Positions 6,998 through 14,879 of a stretch of DNA of 15,773 nt are shown here, piece by piece. The position numbers were made by a program, and so were the translations under genes. The first letter of the stretch is position 1. Each line of letters begins with the position of its first letter. This stretch comes from Litorimonas sp964414555 (lineage in GTDB: Bacteria > Pseudomonadota > Alphaproteobacteria > Caulobacterales > Maricaulaceae), in the NCBI GenBank assembly GCA_964414555.1, contig CAYPWW010000059.1, positions 1-15,773 of the forward strand. Direction: 5' to 3'. Below the pieces are notes generated by a model that saw only the letters and a list, made by a program, of their open reading frames with translations, did no database searches and was not told where the DNA came from.

Positions 6998-7852
6998 ATG
7001 TCAGCTCAACCACAAAAGCCTCATTCCCGTCCTGTTAAACGCGCGCGTCGGATAACCGCGCCGCAAATCACGGCCCGTAAGGGCGGTGACCCTATCGTCT
7101 GTTTGACGGCTTATGACGCGCCTATGGCCGAGACCATGGACGAACATGTCGATCTGATTCTCGTTGGCGATTCGCTGGGTATGGTTGTGCATGGTCTACC
7201 GAGTACTGTCGGGGTGACGCTTGAGATGATGATTATGCACGGCCAAGCCGTGATGCGTGGATCGAAAACGGCGCTGGTCGTCGTGGATCTGCCCTTTGGT
7301 TCTTATGAGCAAAGCAAGGAACAGGCCTTTGCCTCGGCCTCGCGCGTGATGATGGAAACGGGATGTCAGGCGATCAAAATCGAGAGCGGGGCTTACGCAA
7401 CTGAGACGATCAAATATCTCGTCGAGCGCGGTATTCCCGTGATGAGCCATGTCGGCCTGCGCCCGCAAAGCATGCATGTGCTGGGTGGTTTCAAAGCGCG
7501 CGGACGCGAAACCAAAGTTGCCGATGAAATCCTCGAAAACGCGATAGCCGCCGCAAATGCGGGCAGTTTTGCCGTTGTTGTTGAGGGCGTATCTGAGGAA
7601 ATCGCCAATAAGGTCACGCAAGCCGTCGATATTCCGACGATTGGGATTGGGGCGTCTGCGCAGTGCGACGGGCAAATCCTCGTCACGCCTGACATGCTGG
7701 GGCAGTTTGATCGCGTCCCGAAATTCGTCAAGAAATTCGCGGATCAGAAATCGCTCATCACACAGGCCGTCGAAGATTACGCGGCACAGGTCAAAGACCG
7801 TAGCTTCCCGGGTGAAGCCAATTTGTACCGCTTCAAACCGAGCCAAAAATAG
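6998..7852 (+). CDS. panB: 3-methyl-2-oxobutanoate hydroxymethyltransferase
   Basis: PanB transfers a hydroxymethyl group from methylene-tetrahydrofolate to 3-methyl-2-oxobutanoate, the first step committed to pantothenate and coenzyme A. The 284-residue protein shows the expected TIM-barrel motifs: GDSLGMVVHG with D58, VDLPFGSYE with D97 as metal ligands, KIE (127-129) and VEG with E196 as the likely catalytic acid. 'SHVGLRPQ' (150-157) and 'IGIGAS' (215-220) are also typical. Residues 1-18 form a basic extension before the conserved domain. AAGGGG at 6987-6992 lies five bases before the ATG. A likely terminator follows at 7932-7954. No panC is present in this window. Confidence 0.97.
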   Translation: MSAQPQKPHSRPVKRARRITAPQITARKGGDPIVCLTAYDAPMAETMDEHVDLILVGDSLGMVVHGLPSTVGVTLEMMIMHGQAVMRGSKTALVVVDLPFGSYEQSKEQAFASASRVMMETGCQAIKIESGAYATETIKYLVERGIPVMSHVGLRPQSMHVLGGFKARGRETKVADEILENAIAAANAGSFAVVVEGVSEEIANKVTQAVDIPTIGIGASAQCDGQILVTPDMLGQFDRVPKFVKKFADQKSLITQAVEDYAAQVKDRSFPGEANLYRFKPSQK

Positions 7853-7931
7853 GTTTAATCGTGAGGCTTTCGTAATGCCGATAGCGGTTGTGTCGCACCC
7901 GACCCGCCGCTAGGTTCCGCGCGATTTCAAG

Positions 7932-7954
7932 GGTGCTTTGCGCACCGATTTTTT
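7932..7954 (+). terminator. Probable Rho-independent terminator after panB
   Basis: GGTGC (7932-7936) and GCACC (7942-7946) form a five-base stem around TTTGC, followed after GA by six T (7949-7954). It lies 80 bases after the panB stop. A possible TTG start at 7938 for the next gene falls inside the hairpin, which argues for the later GTG start at 7971. The stem is short, so termination may be partial. Confidence 0.5.
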
Positions 7955-7970
7955 GACGGGATATTCAGCC

Positions 7971-8723
7971 GTGGTCGACTTCATCAATGAGGTGGAAGAG
8001 GAACTCCGCAAGGACGACTATAACCGCCTGCTAAAGCGTTACGGTCCTGCGATTGCGGCCGTGATTGCCGCGATCATTTTGGGCGCAGCCTTTTTGGAAT
8101 ATCGCGAATATGCGGAAGGCAAAGTCGCCAGCGCGACAGCCGCCGAATATACGGCAGCGGCCAAGCTCGCCTCTGACGGAAATGCAGATGCCTCGATTGC
8201 GGCTTTTGTCGACATGTCGGAAAGCTCGCCAAACGGCTATGCAGGCTTGGCCCTGATGCGCGCCGCCGCGCTGGAGCTGGAGCGCAATAATGCGCCCGCT
8301 GCTGTCGGGCTATATGACCGCGCAGCTGCCCGATTTGATGCGCCGCGCCATAAACAACTCGCCCAGCTTAAAGCCGCTTACATCCTCGCCGATCAAGGGG
8401 CTTACACGGATGTCGCTTCACGCTTAGGCGTTCTGGTCCAAGCCGAAGCGCCTTATGAATATCTGGCGCGAGAGTTGCTGGGCTTTGTCTCTGCGCAATC
8501 CGGCGACGTTTCTGCAGCGCGAGAGCAATTCTCATATCTGACGACGATCCCTGGCGTGCCGCCGACGATCAAAGACCGTGCAGAGCAATCCATGATTTTG
8601 ATGCGGGCAGGGCAAGCGATGGCGGCTCCAGAACCTGTAACAGCCCCAGACGCCCCTTCAGTTGAAGATATCGCCCCTGAAGAGACCTCAGATAAGACGG
8701 AAGCGACACAAGATGAAAACTAA
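7971..8723 (+). CDS. YfgM-like membrane-anchored TPR protein
   Basis: Read from the GTG at 7971, this 250-residue protein begins VDFINEVEEELRKDDYNRLLKRYG in the one-letter code (first half: FINEVEEELR), the standard N-terminal helix of the family. One membrane segment follows (about 26-42), and then a helical periplasmic domain with TPR-like repeats (about 60-215). The last 30 residues are acidic and Pro/Ala/Glu-rich, probably disordered. In E. coli, YfgM is an accessory partner of the SecYEG translocon and periplasmic chaperones. The order yfgM-bamB-der is the same there, which supports the call. GTG is preferred over the earlier TTG (7938) because that lies in the terminator hairpin and family members begin near here. 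The end overlaps bamB by 11 bases. Confidence 0.82.
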   Translation: MVDFINEVEEELRKDDYNRLLKRYGPAIAAVIAAIILGAAFLEYREYAEGKVASATAAEYTAAAKLASDGNADASIAAFVDMSESSPNGYAGLALMRAAALELERNNAPAAVGLYDRAAARFDAPRHKQLAQLKAAYILADQGAYTDVASRLGVLVQAEAPYEYLARELLGFVSAQSGDVSAAREQFSYLTTIPGVPPTIKDRAEQSMILMRAGQAMAAPEPVTAPDAPSVEDIAPEETSDKTEATQDEN

Positions 8724-10140
8724 TCTTCCCGTCCTCACGCTCAGCCTCTCCCTGCTGCTTGGTGGGTGTTCGACGCTGAACCCCTTCGCGAAATCAAACG
8801 AAGATATTCGCGCCGAACAGGGCGAAGTTGCGGGTGAGAGTGATCGTATCTCGATTCTCGAACTGTCAGAGACGCTAAGCGTTACTGCTCCTACTACGCC
8901 GGATCAGGTCGTTTTGCCTGCACCCTACATCAACACCGACTGGCCACAGAGCGGCGGCAACGTTGCACATGTTGTCCAGCATACAGGCGCCAGCGGGCCG
9001 CTGCAGACTGCGTGGACGAAAGATATTGGCGATGGATCCGGCCGGAAAGGCCGCGTTCTCGCCCCGCCTGTGATCGCGGGCGGCACGATTTATACCGTGG
9101 ACTCCGGATATAATGTCCGCGCAATGGACGAGGCGACAGGCGATACCCGCTGGACCTACAAGGTGGAAGCGGTTCAACGCGAAGCCACGCGAGAAGGTAA
9201 GACAAGTTTTATTGACCGCATTCGCGATCCCCTGACACTGACGGATGGCGATGGTAGCGATAAGGAAGGCGTCGGTGGTGGCCTCGCTTTTGCCGAAGGG
9301 AAACTCTTTGTCAGCTCTGGCCTCGGTCGCCTTGTGGCGCTGGACCCCGCGTCTGGCGGATTGATCTGGTCCAAACAAACCCGCGTGCCAATGCATTCCG
9401 CGCCCGTCGTGGACAGTGGCCGCGTCTTCGTCATTTCCGATGATAACGAACTCTTTGCGATGAACGCGAATACGGGCGAAGTCCTCTGGACCTATCAAGG
9501 TATCGTCGAGACGGCGCGTATGCTGACCTCGCCCGCGCCCGCTGTGGACGGAGATGTCGTGATCGCCCCGTTCTCTTCTGGAGAGCTTGTGGCCTTGCGC
9601 GTGCAAAATGGTGGCGTGCTGTGGCAAGACGCTTTGTCCTCATCTGCGCGCCTGACACCTCTGGCTTCGCTGAATGATATTGCTGGCGGCCCAGCTGTGG
9701 CCGATGGCTATGTCCTCGCTTCCGCCCAGTCCGGCGTGACAAGCGCGTTTGATTTGCGAACAGGTCAGCGTATCTGGTCACAGCCCGCTGGCTCGCTCAG
9801 CATCCCGCTCATTGTCGGTGATCTGGTCTATACCGTCACGACGGATGGACAGGTTGCGGCTATGTCAAAACTCGACGGTTCCGTTTTGTGGCTGCGACAG
9901 CTCGAGGCATTCGAAGATCCTAAGAAACGCAAGAAGCGCGTTGTGTGGGCCCAACCGATCTTGGCGGGTAACCGCCTCGTCGTGGCTGGCTCAAAGGGTG
10001 ATGTGAATATTCTCGACCCGCGTTCGGGTGAAATCCTCTCGACGTTGGATGTAAAAGACCCTGTTTTTGTGCCGCCTGTCATCGCAAATGAGACAGTCTA
10101 TCTCGTGACCGACGAAGCCAAGCTCATCGCGCTTCGCTGA
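8713..10140 (+). CDS. bamB: Outer-membrane protein assembly factor BamB
   Basis: BamB is a lipoprotein of the BAM complex that helps insert beta-barrel proteins into the outer membrane. The 475-residue protein has a signal peptide with lipobox LGGC (C19) and then a beta-propeller of PQQ-like repeats. At least seven repeat signatures of the form 'AxDxxTGxxxW' are seen: near 137-147, 208-219, 248-259, 293-304, 345-355, 382-393 and 432-443. An insert of about 35 residues (154-188) separates the first two blades. A strongly basic run KKRKKR at 404-409 sits in a late loop. The ATG at 8713 overlaps the yfgM-like gene, and the stop TGA shares its A with the start of der. Only the earlier upstream ATG at 8662 competes, and it would hide the signal peptide. 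Confidence 0.93.
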   Translation: MKTNLPVLTLSLSLLLGGCSTLNPFAKSNEDIRAEQGEVAGESDRISILELSETLSVTAPTTPDQVVLPAPYINTDWPQSGGNVAHVVQHTGASGPLQTAWTKDIGDGSGRKGRVLAPPVIAGGTIYTVDSGYNVRAMDEATGDTRWTYKVEAVQREATREGKTSFIDRIRDPLTLTDGDGSDKEGVGGGLAFAEGKLFVSSGLGRLVALDPASGGLIWSKQTRVPMHSAPVVDSGRVFVISDDNELFAMNANTGEVLWTYQGIVETARMLTSPAPAVDGDVVIAPFSSGELVALRVQNGGVLWQDALSSSARLTPLASLNDIAGGPAVADGYVLASAQSGVTSAFDLRTGQRIWSQPAGSLSIPLIVGDLVYTVTTDGQVAAMSKLDGSVLWLRQLEAFEDPKKRKKRVVWAQPILAGNRLVVAGSKGDVNILDPRSGEILSTLDVKDPVFVPPVIANETVYLVTDEAKLIALR

Positions 10141-11594
10141 TGGCTCGCAAGCGCCGTTACGACGACGAAGACCCAGCTGACGAAACGCCTATGCGCCCCG
10201 CGCGCTTGGCCATCATCGGCCGTCCGAATGTCGGGAAATCCACGCTGTTCAACCGTATGGCGGGCAAGAAACTCGCCATCGTCAATGACACGCCCGGCGT
10301 GACTCGCGATGTCCGCGAGACGAAATCGCGTCTGCGCGGACATGACATGACCCTGATGGATACCGCTGGGTTTGAAAACGCGACGGGCGATAAGCTAGAA
10401 GCTCGGATGCGCGCCCAGACCGAGGATGCCGTACACGGCGCGGATGTGCTGCTCTTCGTCTATGATGCGCGAGAAGGGGTCACGCCTCTGGACCGCATAT
10501 TCGCAGAGTTTGTGCGTAAGACGGGTAAGCCGACCGTGCTGGTCGCCAATAAATGCGAGAGCGGAGCCAGTGATGCGGGCATTACCGAAGGCTACTCCCT
10601 CGGTATGGGTGATCCCGTCGAAGTCGCCGCAGAGCATAATATCGGCATGGTCGACTTGGACGACGCCGTCGATCTGGCTTTGCGAGAGGTCAAGTTAGAG
10701 ATTGATCCGGAGCCTATGGACACAACCGAAGCGCCTGTGCGGATCGCTATCGTTGGCCGTCCCAATGCCGGTAAATCGACGCTAATCAATACGCTTATCG
10801 GGCAAGATCGATTGCTGACGGGACCCGAAGCGGGCGTCACGCGGGATAGCATCACCATCGACTATGTCTGGCAAGGTCGCCGCGTGCAGTTTCATGACAC
10901 CGCCGGGATGCGGAAGCGCGCCAAGGTTCAGGAAACACTCGAGAAGATGAGCGTCCAAGACTCACTGCGCGCAATTAAGTTTGCGCAAGTCGTCGTCCTC
11001 TTGATGGATGCGGGGTCTCCTTTTGATAAACAAGACCTGCAAATCGCTGACCTGTGTGAGCGGGAAGGGCGCGCCCTCGTCATTGGCGTGACGAAATGGG
11101 ATTTGGTCGAGAATAAATCCGAAATGTCTAAAGCTCTGCGCGAAACAGCTGCACGGCTTCTGCCCCAGATCAAAGGTGTGCCGGTCGTCATGTTTTCCGG
11201 CCTTACAGGAAAATCTGTGGATCGACTGCTGCCCGCGATTGAACGCGTGCAGATCGACTGGTCTGTGAAGGTCAAAACATCAGAGCTAAACGATTGGCTG
11301 ACGGAAAAAGTCCAGCGCCACCCGCCGCCTACCGTGCAGGGTCGTCGTGTGAAGCCGAAATATATCAGCCAAACAAAAACACGTCCGCCGACCTTTGTTT
11401 TGAAATGCTCGCGCGCGACGAAACTGCCTGAGAGCTATCGTCGGTATCTCATTAATGGCTTGCGCGAAGACTTTGATCTCTGGGGGATTCCGATCCGCCT
11501 ATACGTCAAAGCGGACGAAAACCCTTACGATAATACGAAGCGTATCAAAGGCCGAGAGCCACTCGGCAAAGTCAAGAAACGGGGCAAAAAATGA
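10140..11594 (+). CDS. der: Ribosome-assembly GTPase Der (EngA)
   Basis: Der is an essential GTPase with two tandem GTP-binding domains that helps mature the 50S ribosomal subunit. Both domains are complete: GRPNVGKS (27-34), DTAG (74-77) and NKCE (137-140) in the first; GRPNAGKS (206-213), DTAG (253-256) and TKWD (318-321) in the second. The C-terminal KH-like domain follows from about residue 380, ending in a Lys-rich tail. At 484 residues it is normal for the family, apart from an extra charged stretch of about 18 residues at the N-terminus. The ATG overlaps the bamB stop as TGATG, suggesting coupling, but an in-frame ATG at 10191 would give a more usual length. The stop overlaps the ahr start by four bases (ATGA). 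Confidence 0.96.
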   Translation: MARKRRYDDEDPADETPMRPARLAIIGRPNVGKSTLFNRMAGKKLAIVNDTPGVTRDVRETKSRLRGHDMTLMDTAGFENATGDKLEARMRAQTEDAVHGADVLLFVYDAREGVTPLDRIFAEFVRKTGKPTVLVANKCESGASDAGITEGYSLGMGDPVEVAAEHNIGMVDLDDAVDLALREVKLEIDPEPMDTTEAPVRIAIVGRPNAGKSTLINTLIGQDRLLTGPEAGVTRDSITIDYVWQGRRVQFHDTAGMRKRAKVQETLEKMSVQDSLRAIKFAQVVVLLMDAGSPFDKQDLQIADLCEREGRALVIGVTKWDLVENKSEMSKALRETAARLLPQIKGVPVVMFSGLTGKSVDRLLPAIERVQIDWSVKVKTSELNDWLTEKVQRHPPPTVQGRRVKPKYISQTKTRPPTFVLKCSRATKLPESYRRYLINGLREDFDLWGIPIRLYVKADENPYDNTKRIKGREPLGKVKKRGKK

Positions 11595-12598
11595 GCGATA
11601 TCAAAGCTTGGGCCGCGCATGAAGCCGGCGCAGACCTCGAACCCCACAGCTATGATCCTGGTCCACTCGCCGCACATGATGTCGAAATTGATGTAATTGC
11701 TTGTGGCGTTTGCCACTCAGACCTTTCCATGATCGATAATGGCTGGCGTGCGAGCCGTTACCCGCTTGTACCGGGCCACGAAGCCGTGGGTCGCGTACGC
11801 GCGAAAGGCGACGCCGTGACGTCGTTGGAACTGGGCCAGGTTGTCGGCGTCGGGTGGAATGCGCAGAGCTGTAACACCTGCCAACCTTGCCTCTCCGGAA
11901 CACAGCAACGTTGTCAGACAGGCGTTACAACGATCCGTAATCGTGGCGGTTTTGCAGACAGAATGCGCGTTCAAGACATTTGGGCGGTGCCGATTCCAGA
12001 CGGTGTTGACCCCGTTAGCGCAGGCCCTCTGTTCTGCGGCGGTATCACCGTGTTCTCACCTTTCGTGAAATTCGGACTCAAGCCGACAGACCGTGTCGGC
12101 GTGATCGGCATCGGGGGCCTCGGCCATCTCGCGCTACAATTTGCGCGCGCGTGGGGGTGCGAAGTTACGGCTTTCACAAGCTCGACAGACAAGATGGAAG
12201 AACTATCCGCGCTCGGCGCGCACCGTGTCGTCAACAGTCGGGATCGCGACGCGATCAAGGCCGAACGCGGCCGCTTCGACTTCTTGATCTCAACGGTAAA
12301 TGTCACGTTGGATTGGCCTGGCTATCTCGCAACGCTGCGGTCCGATGGGCAACTCATCACTGTTGGCGCAGTGGCGGAACCCATGGGCATCCCCGCGTTC
12401 AGCTTGATCGGTGGCGGAAAATCAGTCGGCGGGTCGGATACAGGCGCACCGCATGAAGTGGCCAGCATGCTCGAATTTTGCGCACGCCATGACATCAAAC
12501 CCGTTGTCGAGACCTTTCCGATGGAGCAGGTCAATGATGCCATAACGCATCTTAAATCCGGAAAAGCGCGGTATCGTGTCGTCCTGACAAACGGATAA
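11591..12598 (+). CDS. ahr: Zinc-dependent aldehyde reductase / alcohol dehydrogenase (Ahr/YjgB type)
   Basis: This 335-residue medium-chain dehydrogenase closely resembles E. coli Ahr (YjgB), a broad-range NADPH-dependent aldehyde reductase. From memory of that protein, shared segments include CHSDLSMIDN, 'GWNAQSC' (E. coli GWTARSC), ITVF after LFCGG, VGVIGIGGLGH, 'CEVTAF', VNSRD and GKARYRVVL. Likely catalytic zinc ligands are C41, H63 and C149; structural zinc ligands are C94, C97, C100 and C108. The cofactor loop is GIGGLGHL (173-180). All expected residues are present, so the enzyme should be active. Its ATG overlaps the der stop (ATGA), an unusual pairing that suggests co-translation. 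The physiological aldehyde is unknown. The coenzyme preference is inferred from the family. Confidence 0.93.
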   Translation: MSDIKAWAAHEAGADLEPHSYDPGPLAAHDVEIDVIACGVCHSDLSMIDNGWRASRYPLVPGHEAVGRVRAKGDAVTSLELGQVVGVGWNAQSCNTCQPCLSGTQQRCQTGVTTIRNRGGFADRMRVQDIWAVPIPDGVDPVSAGPLFCGGITVFSPFVKFGLKPTDRVGVIGIGGLGHLALQFARAWGCEVTAFTSSTDKMEELSALGAHRVVNSRDRDAIKAERGRFDFLISTVNVTLDWPGYLATLRSDGQLITVGAVAEPMGIPAFSLIGGGKSVGGSDTGAPHEVASMLEFCARHDIKPVVETFPMEQVNDAITHLKSGKARYRVVLTNG

Positions 12599-12669
12599 AG
12601 TTCGAGATTGCACATGTTCTGGGCGAACGGGTGGACGAGCTCTTCGTCTTTACACCCGACTGGGACTAG
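12598..12669 (+). pseudogene. Possible 3' remnant of an XRE-type regulator gene
   Basis: Immediately after ahr, in another frame, 23 codons read KFEIAHVLGERVDELF followed by VFTPDWD and a stop. This resembles the last helices and tail of small XRE-type helix-turn-helix regulators, which often end in 'FKIARVFGVPIEDLF' plus an acidic tail. No helix-turn-helix or start lies upstream in this frame, which is stopped at 12553-12555 inside ahr. The TAG at 12667-12669 overlaps the stop of the convergent SDR gene. I infer a deletion that removed the 5' part of a regulator gene. It may also be chance; the match is by eye. Confidence 0.4.
12628..12658. terminator. Hairpin between ahr and the convergent SDR gene
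   Basis: CGGGTGGACGA (12628-12638) pairs with TCGTC and CACCCG (12644-12648, 12653-12658) around loop GCTCT, with four unpaired bases TTTA. It sits between convergent genes, where a two-way terminator is expected, but neither strand has a T tract after it. It also lies within the possible regulator remnant, so the symmetry may be incidental. Confidence 0.3.
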
Positions 12670-13385
12670 GCCTGCGCCCACTGGGAATAGCGCACCAAAC
12701 CACGCGAAGTGCCATAATTCGCGTCCAACATTTCCACCGCGAGGGCTGCGACATCATCGGGTGAGGGCAAGTCTTTCGGGTCTTCGCCAGGCATAGCTTT
12801 GGCGCGCATTGCCGTCCGTGTTCCACCGGGGTCTATGATGTTAACCTTGATCGCCGTGATCGCAACTTCGTCGGCATAGATATTGGCCATAGCTTCTAAA
12901 GCGGCCTTAGAGATTGCGTAAGCGCCCCAATAGGCGCGGTGGCTCTGCGCGACGGAAGACGTCACAAACACCACACGCGCCGCGTCAGAGGCGCGAAGCA
13001 AACCGTCCATCGAGCGGATCAATCGGAAATTCGACGTGACGTTTGTCGCCATGACTTTTTCGAAAACATCGGGAGAGGTGTGTGGCAATAAGACGATGTC
13101 ACCCAACATGCCAGCATTGGCGAACAGCCCGTCGAGGCGGCCATAGCGTTCGTGAATGATCTTACCCAGTCGATCGATCCCGTTGTAATCTTTCAGGTCC
13201 ATCGGGACGAGGGTGCATTGCCCGCCCGCTGCTTTGATCGCATCATCGAGATCTTCGAGACCGCCCTGTGTGCGCGCCGTTGCGATAACATGCGCGCCGG
13301 CTTTGGCGAGGCGTAGTGCGGTTGCATAACCAATCCCACGCGACGCCCCGGTGACCAGGACGATTCTTCCCGTCATATCTGTCAC
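12666..13385 (-). CDS. Short-chain dehydrogenase/reductase (SDR) family oxidoreductase
   Basis: This 239-residue protein has a classical SDR layout: nucleotide-binding TGASRGIG (12-19), NAG (90-92), and the catalytic set S143 or S144, Y156 and K160 in YAISK. Such enzymes use NAD(P)H on many substrates; none can be assigned here, although resemblance to YciK-like proteins is possible. The frame opens with GTG at 13385, three bases after the purF stop, and an ATG three codons later (13378) is an equal candidate. Neither has a clear ribosome binding site, so translation is probably coupled to purF. The gene is the last of the minus-strand cluster. Its stop overlaps that of the possible regulator remnant. 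Confidence 0.9.
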   Translation of the reverse strand: MTDMTGRIVLVTGASRGIGYATALRLAKAGAHVIATARTQGGLEDLDDAIKAAGGQCTLVPMDLKDYNGIDRLGKIIHERYGRLDGLFANAGMLGDIVLLPHTSPDVFEKVMATNVTSNFRLIRSMDGLLRASDAARVVFVTSSVAQSHRAYWGAYAISKAALEAMANIYADEVAITAIKVNIIDPGGTRTAMRAKAMPGEDPKDLPSPDDVAALAVEMLDANYGTSRGLVRYSQWAQA

Positions 13386-13388
13386 AGA

Positions 13389-14870
13389 TCAGGCGACTTC
13401 GACGAGGAAGGAGAGCTGCTTTTTACCAGATAGTTGCCGATCCCGGTCGATCAGCGGTGTCGGATAAGCCCCCGTGAAACAGTGATCTGTATATTGTGGG
13501 GCTTCTTCTGAGCGGAATTTCTCGCCCATCGCCCAATACAGCCCTTCGACGGAGAGGAAGCCGAGGCTGTCCACTTCCAGCATAGAGGTCATCTCTTCCA
13601 GCGTGTAATTCGCCGCAATGAGCTTGTCTTTCGTGGGCATATCAATGCCGTAGTGATCCGGGAATTTGATAGGCGGAGACGCCGAGCGGAAGTGGACTTC
13701 CTTGGCGCCAGCTGCCTTGATCATGCGCACGATTTTGGTCGACGTCGTGCCCCGCACAATCGAGTCATCGACGAGCAAGACTCGCTTGCCCTCGATCATC
13801 GCGCGATTGGCAGAATGTTTTAGCTTCACACCCATATCGCGGATTTGCTGGGTCGGCTGAATAAAGGTCCGGCCGACGTAATGGTTGCGGATAATGCCCA
13901 GTTCGAACGGGACGCCGGTGGCTTGCGCAAAACCTAGCGCAGCGGGAACGCCGCTGTCGGGGACCGGAATGATAACATCCACTTCGGCCGGTGTTTCTTC
14001 GGCGAGCCGTTGGCCCATACGTTTGCGGACTTCATAGACGGATTTTCCGCTCACAATGGAATCGGGCCGCGCGAAATAGACGAATTCGAAAATGCAGGGC
14101 TTATGCAGGGCGTTGGGGAAGGCAGTGAATGACCGGATGCCGTCCTCATTGATCACCACGACCTCGCCTGGATCGACTTCGCGAATGAACTCTGCGTCGA
14201 TCATGTCGAAAGCGCAGGTCTCAGACGCCAAGACGTAGCTGTCCCCAATACGTCCGATCAGCAGTGGACGGATGCCATTACGATCCCGTGCGCCAACCAA
14301 CATGTCTTCTGTCATCCCGACAAAGGCATAGCCTCCATCAACTTGGCGAATGGCGGCAACAAAGCGGTCGATGAAGTCACCCTTTTTAGCCCGCGCGATC
14401 AGGTGGATGACGACTTCTGTGTCAGAGGTCGATTGGAAAATCGCGCCCTTTTCGACCAGCTTTTCGCGCAGCGTATAGGCATTCGTGATGTGACCATTAT
14501 GGGCGAGGGCAAAGCCGCCCGTGTGCAACTCTGAAAACAGCGGTTGCACATTGCGCAGCACGGTCTGCCCGGCGGTCGAGTAGCGGTTATGTCCGATGGA
14601 GATATGCCCGCCGAGGCGCTCTGAAGGATCATTACCTGTGAAATTATCCCCCACGAGGCCAAGATGACGTTCCGTCCGGAATTGCGTGCCATCCGTGGCA
14701 GCAATGCCGCAGGCCTCTTGTCCGCGATGTTGCAGCGCGTGAAGGCCCAGTGCTGTCAGGGAGGCCGCGTTCTCGATCCCAAAAATCCCGAAGACGCCGC
14801 ATTCCTCGCGGATTTTGTCTTCATTCGGATCAAAATCACAAGTCGGCTGTGTCTTGTTATTTTGGGTCAT
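13389..14870 (-). CDS. purF: Amidophosphoribosyltransferase (PurF)
   Basis: PurF makes 5-phosphoribosylamine from PRPP and glutamine, the first committed step of purine synthesis. The 493-residue protein has an N-terminal glutaminase domain, where C24 in EECGVFG is the expected nucleophile after propeptide removal; HNRYSTAG is at 94-101. The phosphoribosyltransferase domain has the PRPP motif VLLVDDSIVRGTTS (364-377). A 23-residue leader precedes C24, as in propeptide-bearing PurF proteins, and there is no later Met. Of the four cysteines that bind the 4Fe-4S cluster in the B. subtilis enzyme, only C259 and C464 have counterparts; the others align with 405/406 (Asp/His) and about 461 (Thr), so a cluster is unlikely. 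It lies nine bases after cvpA. Confidence 0.97.
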   Translation of the reverse strand: MTQNNKTQPTCDFDPNEDKIREECGVFGIFGIENAASLTALGLHALQHRGQEACGIAATDGTQFRTERHLGLVGDNFTGNDPSERLGGHISIGHNRYSTAGQTVLRNVQPLFSELHTGGFALAHNGHITNAYTLREKLVEKGAIFQSTSDTEVVIHLIARAKKGDFIDRFVAAIRQVDGGYAFVGMTEDMLVGARDRNGIRPLLIGRIGDSYVLASETCAFDMIDAEFIREVDPGEVVVINEDGIRSFTAFPNALHKPCIFEFVYFARPDSIVSGKSVYEVRKRMGQRLAEETPAEVDVIIPVPDSGVPAALGFAQATGVPFELGIIRNHYVGRTFIQPTQQIRDMGVKLKHSANRAMIEGKRVLLVDDSIVRGTTSTKIVRMIKAAGAKEVHFRSASPPIKFPDHYGIDMPTKDKLIAANYTLEEMTSMLEVDSLGFLSVEGLYWAMGEKFRSEEAPQYTDHCFTGAYPTPLIDRDRQLSGKKQLSFLVEVA

Positions 14871-14879
14871 GGCACGGTC

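Noticed and set aside
7196..7846. 216-codon open frame on the minus strand
   Set aside because: It lies wholly antisense to panB, whose motifs are complete; it has no ribosome binding site or recognisable domain.
8875..9627. 250-codon open frame on the minus strand
   Set aside because: It is antisense to the bamB propeller repeats and has no domain features.
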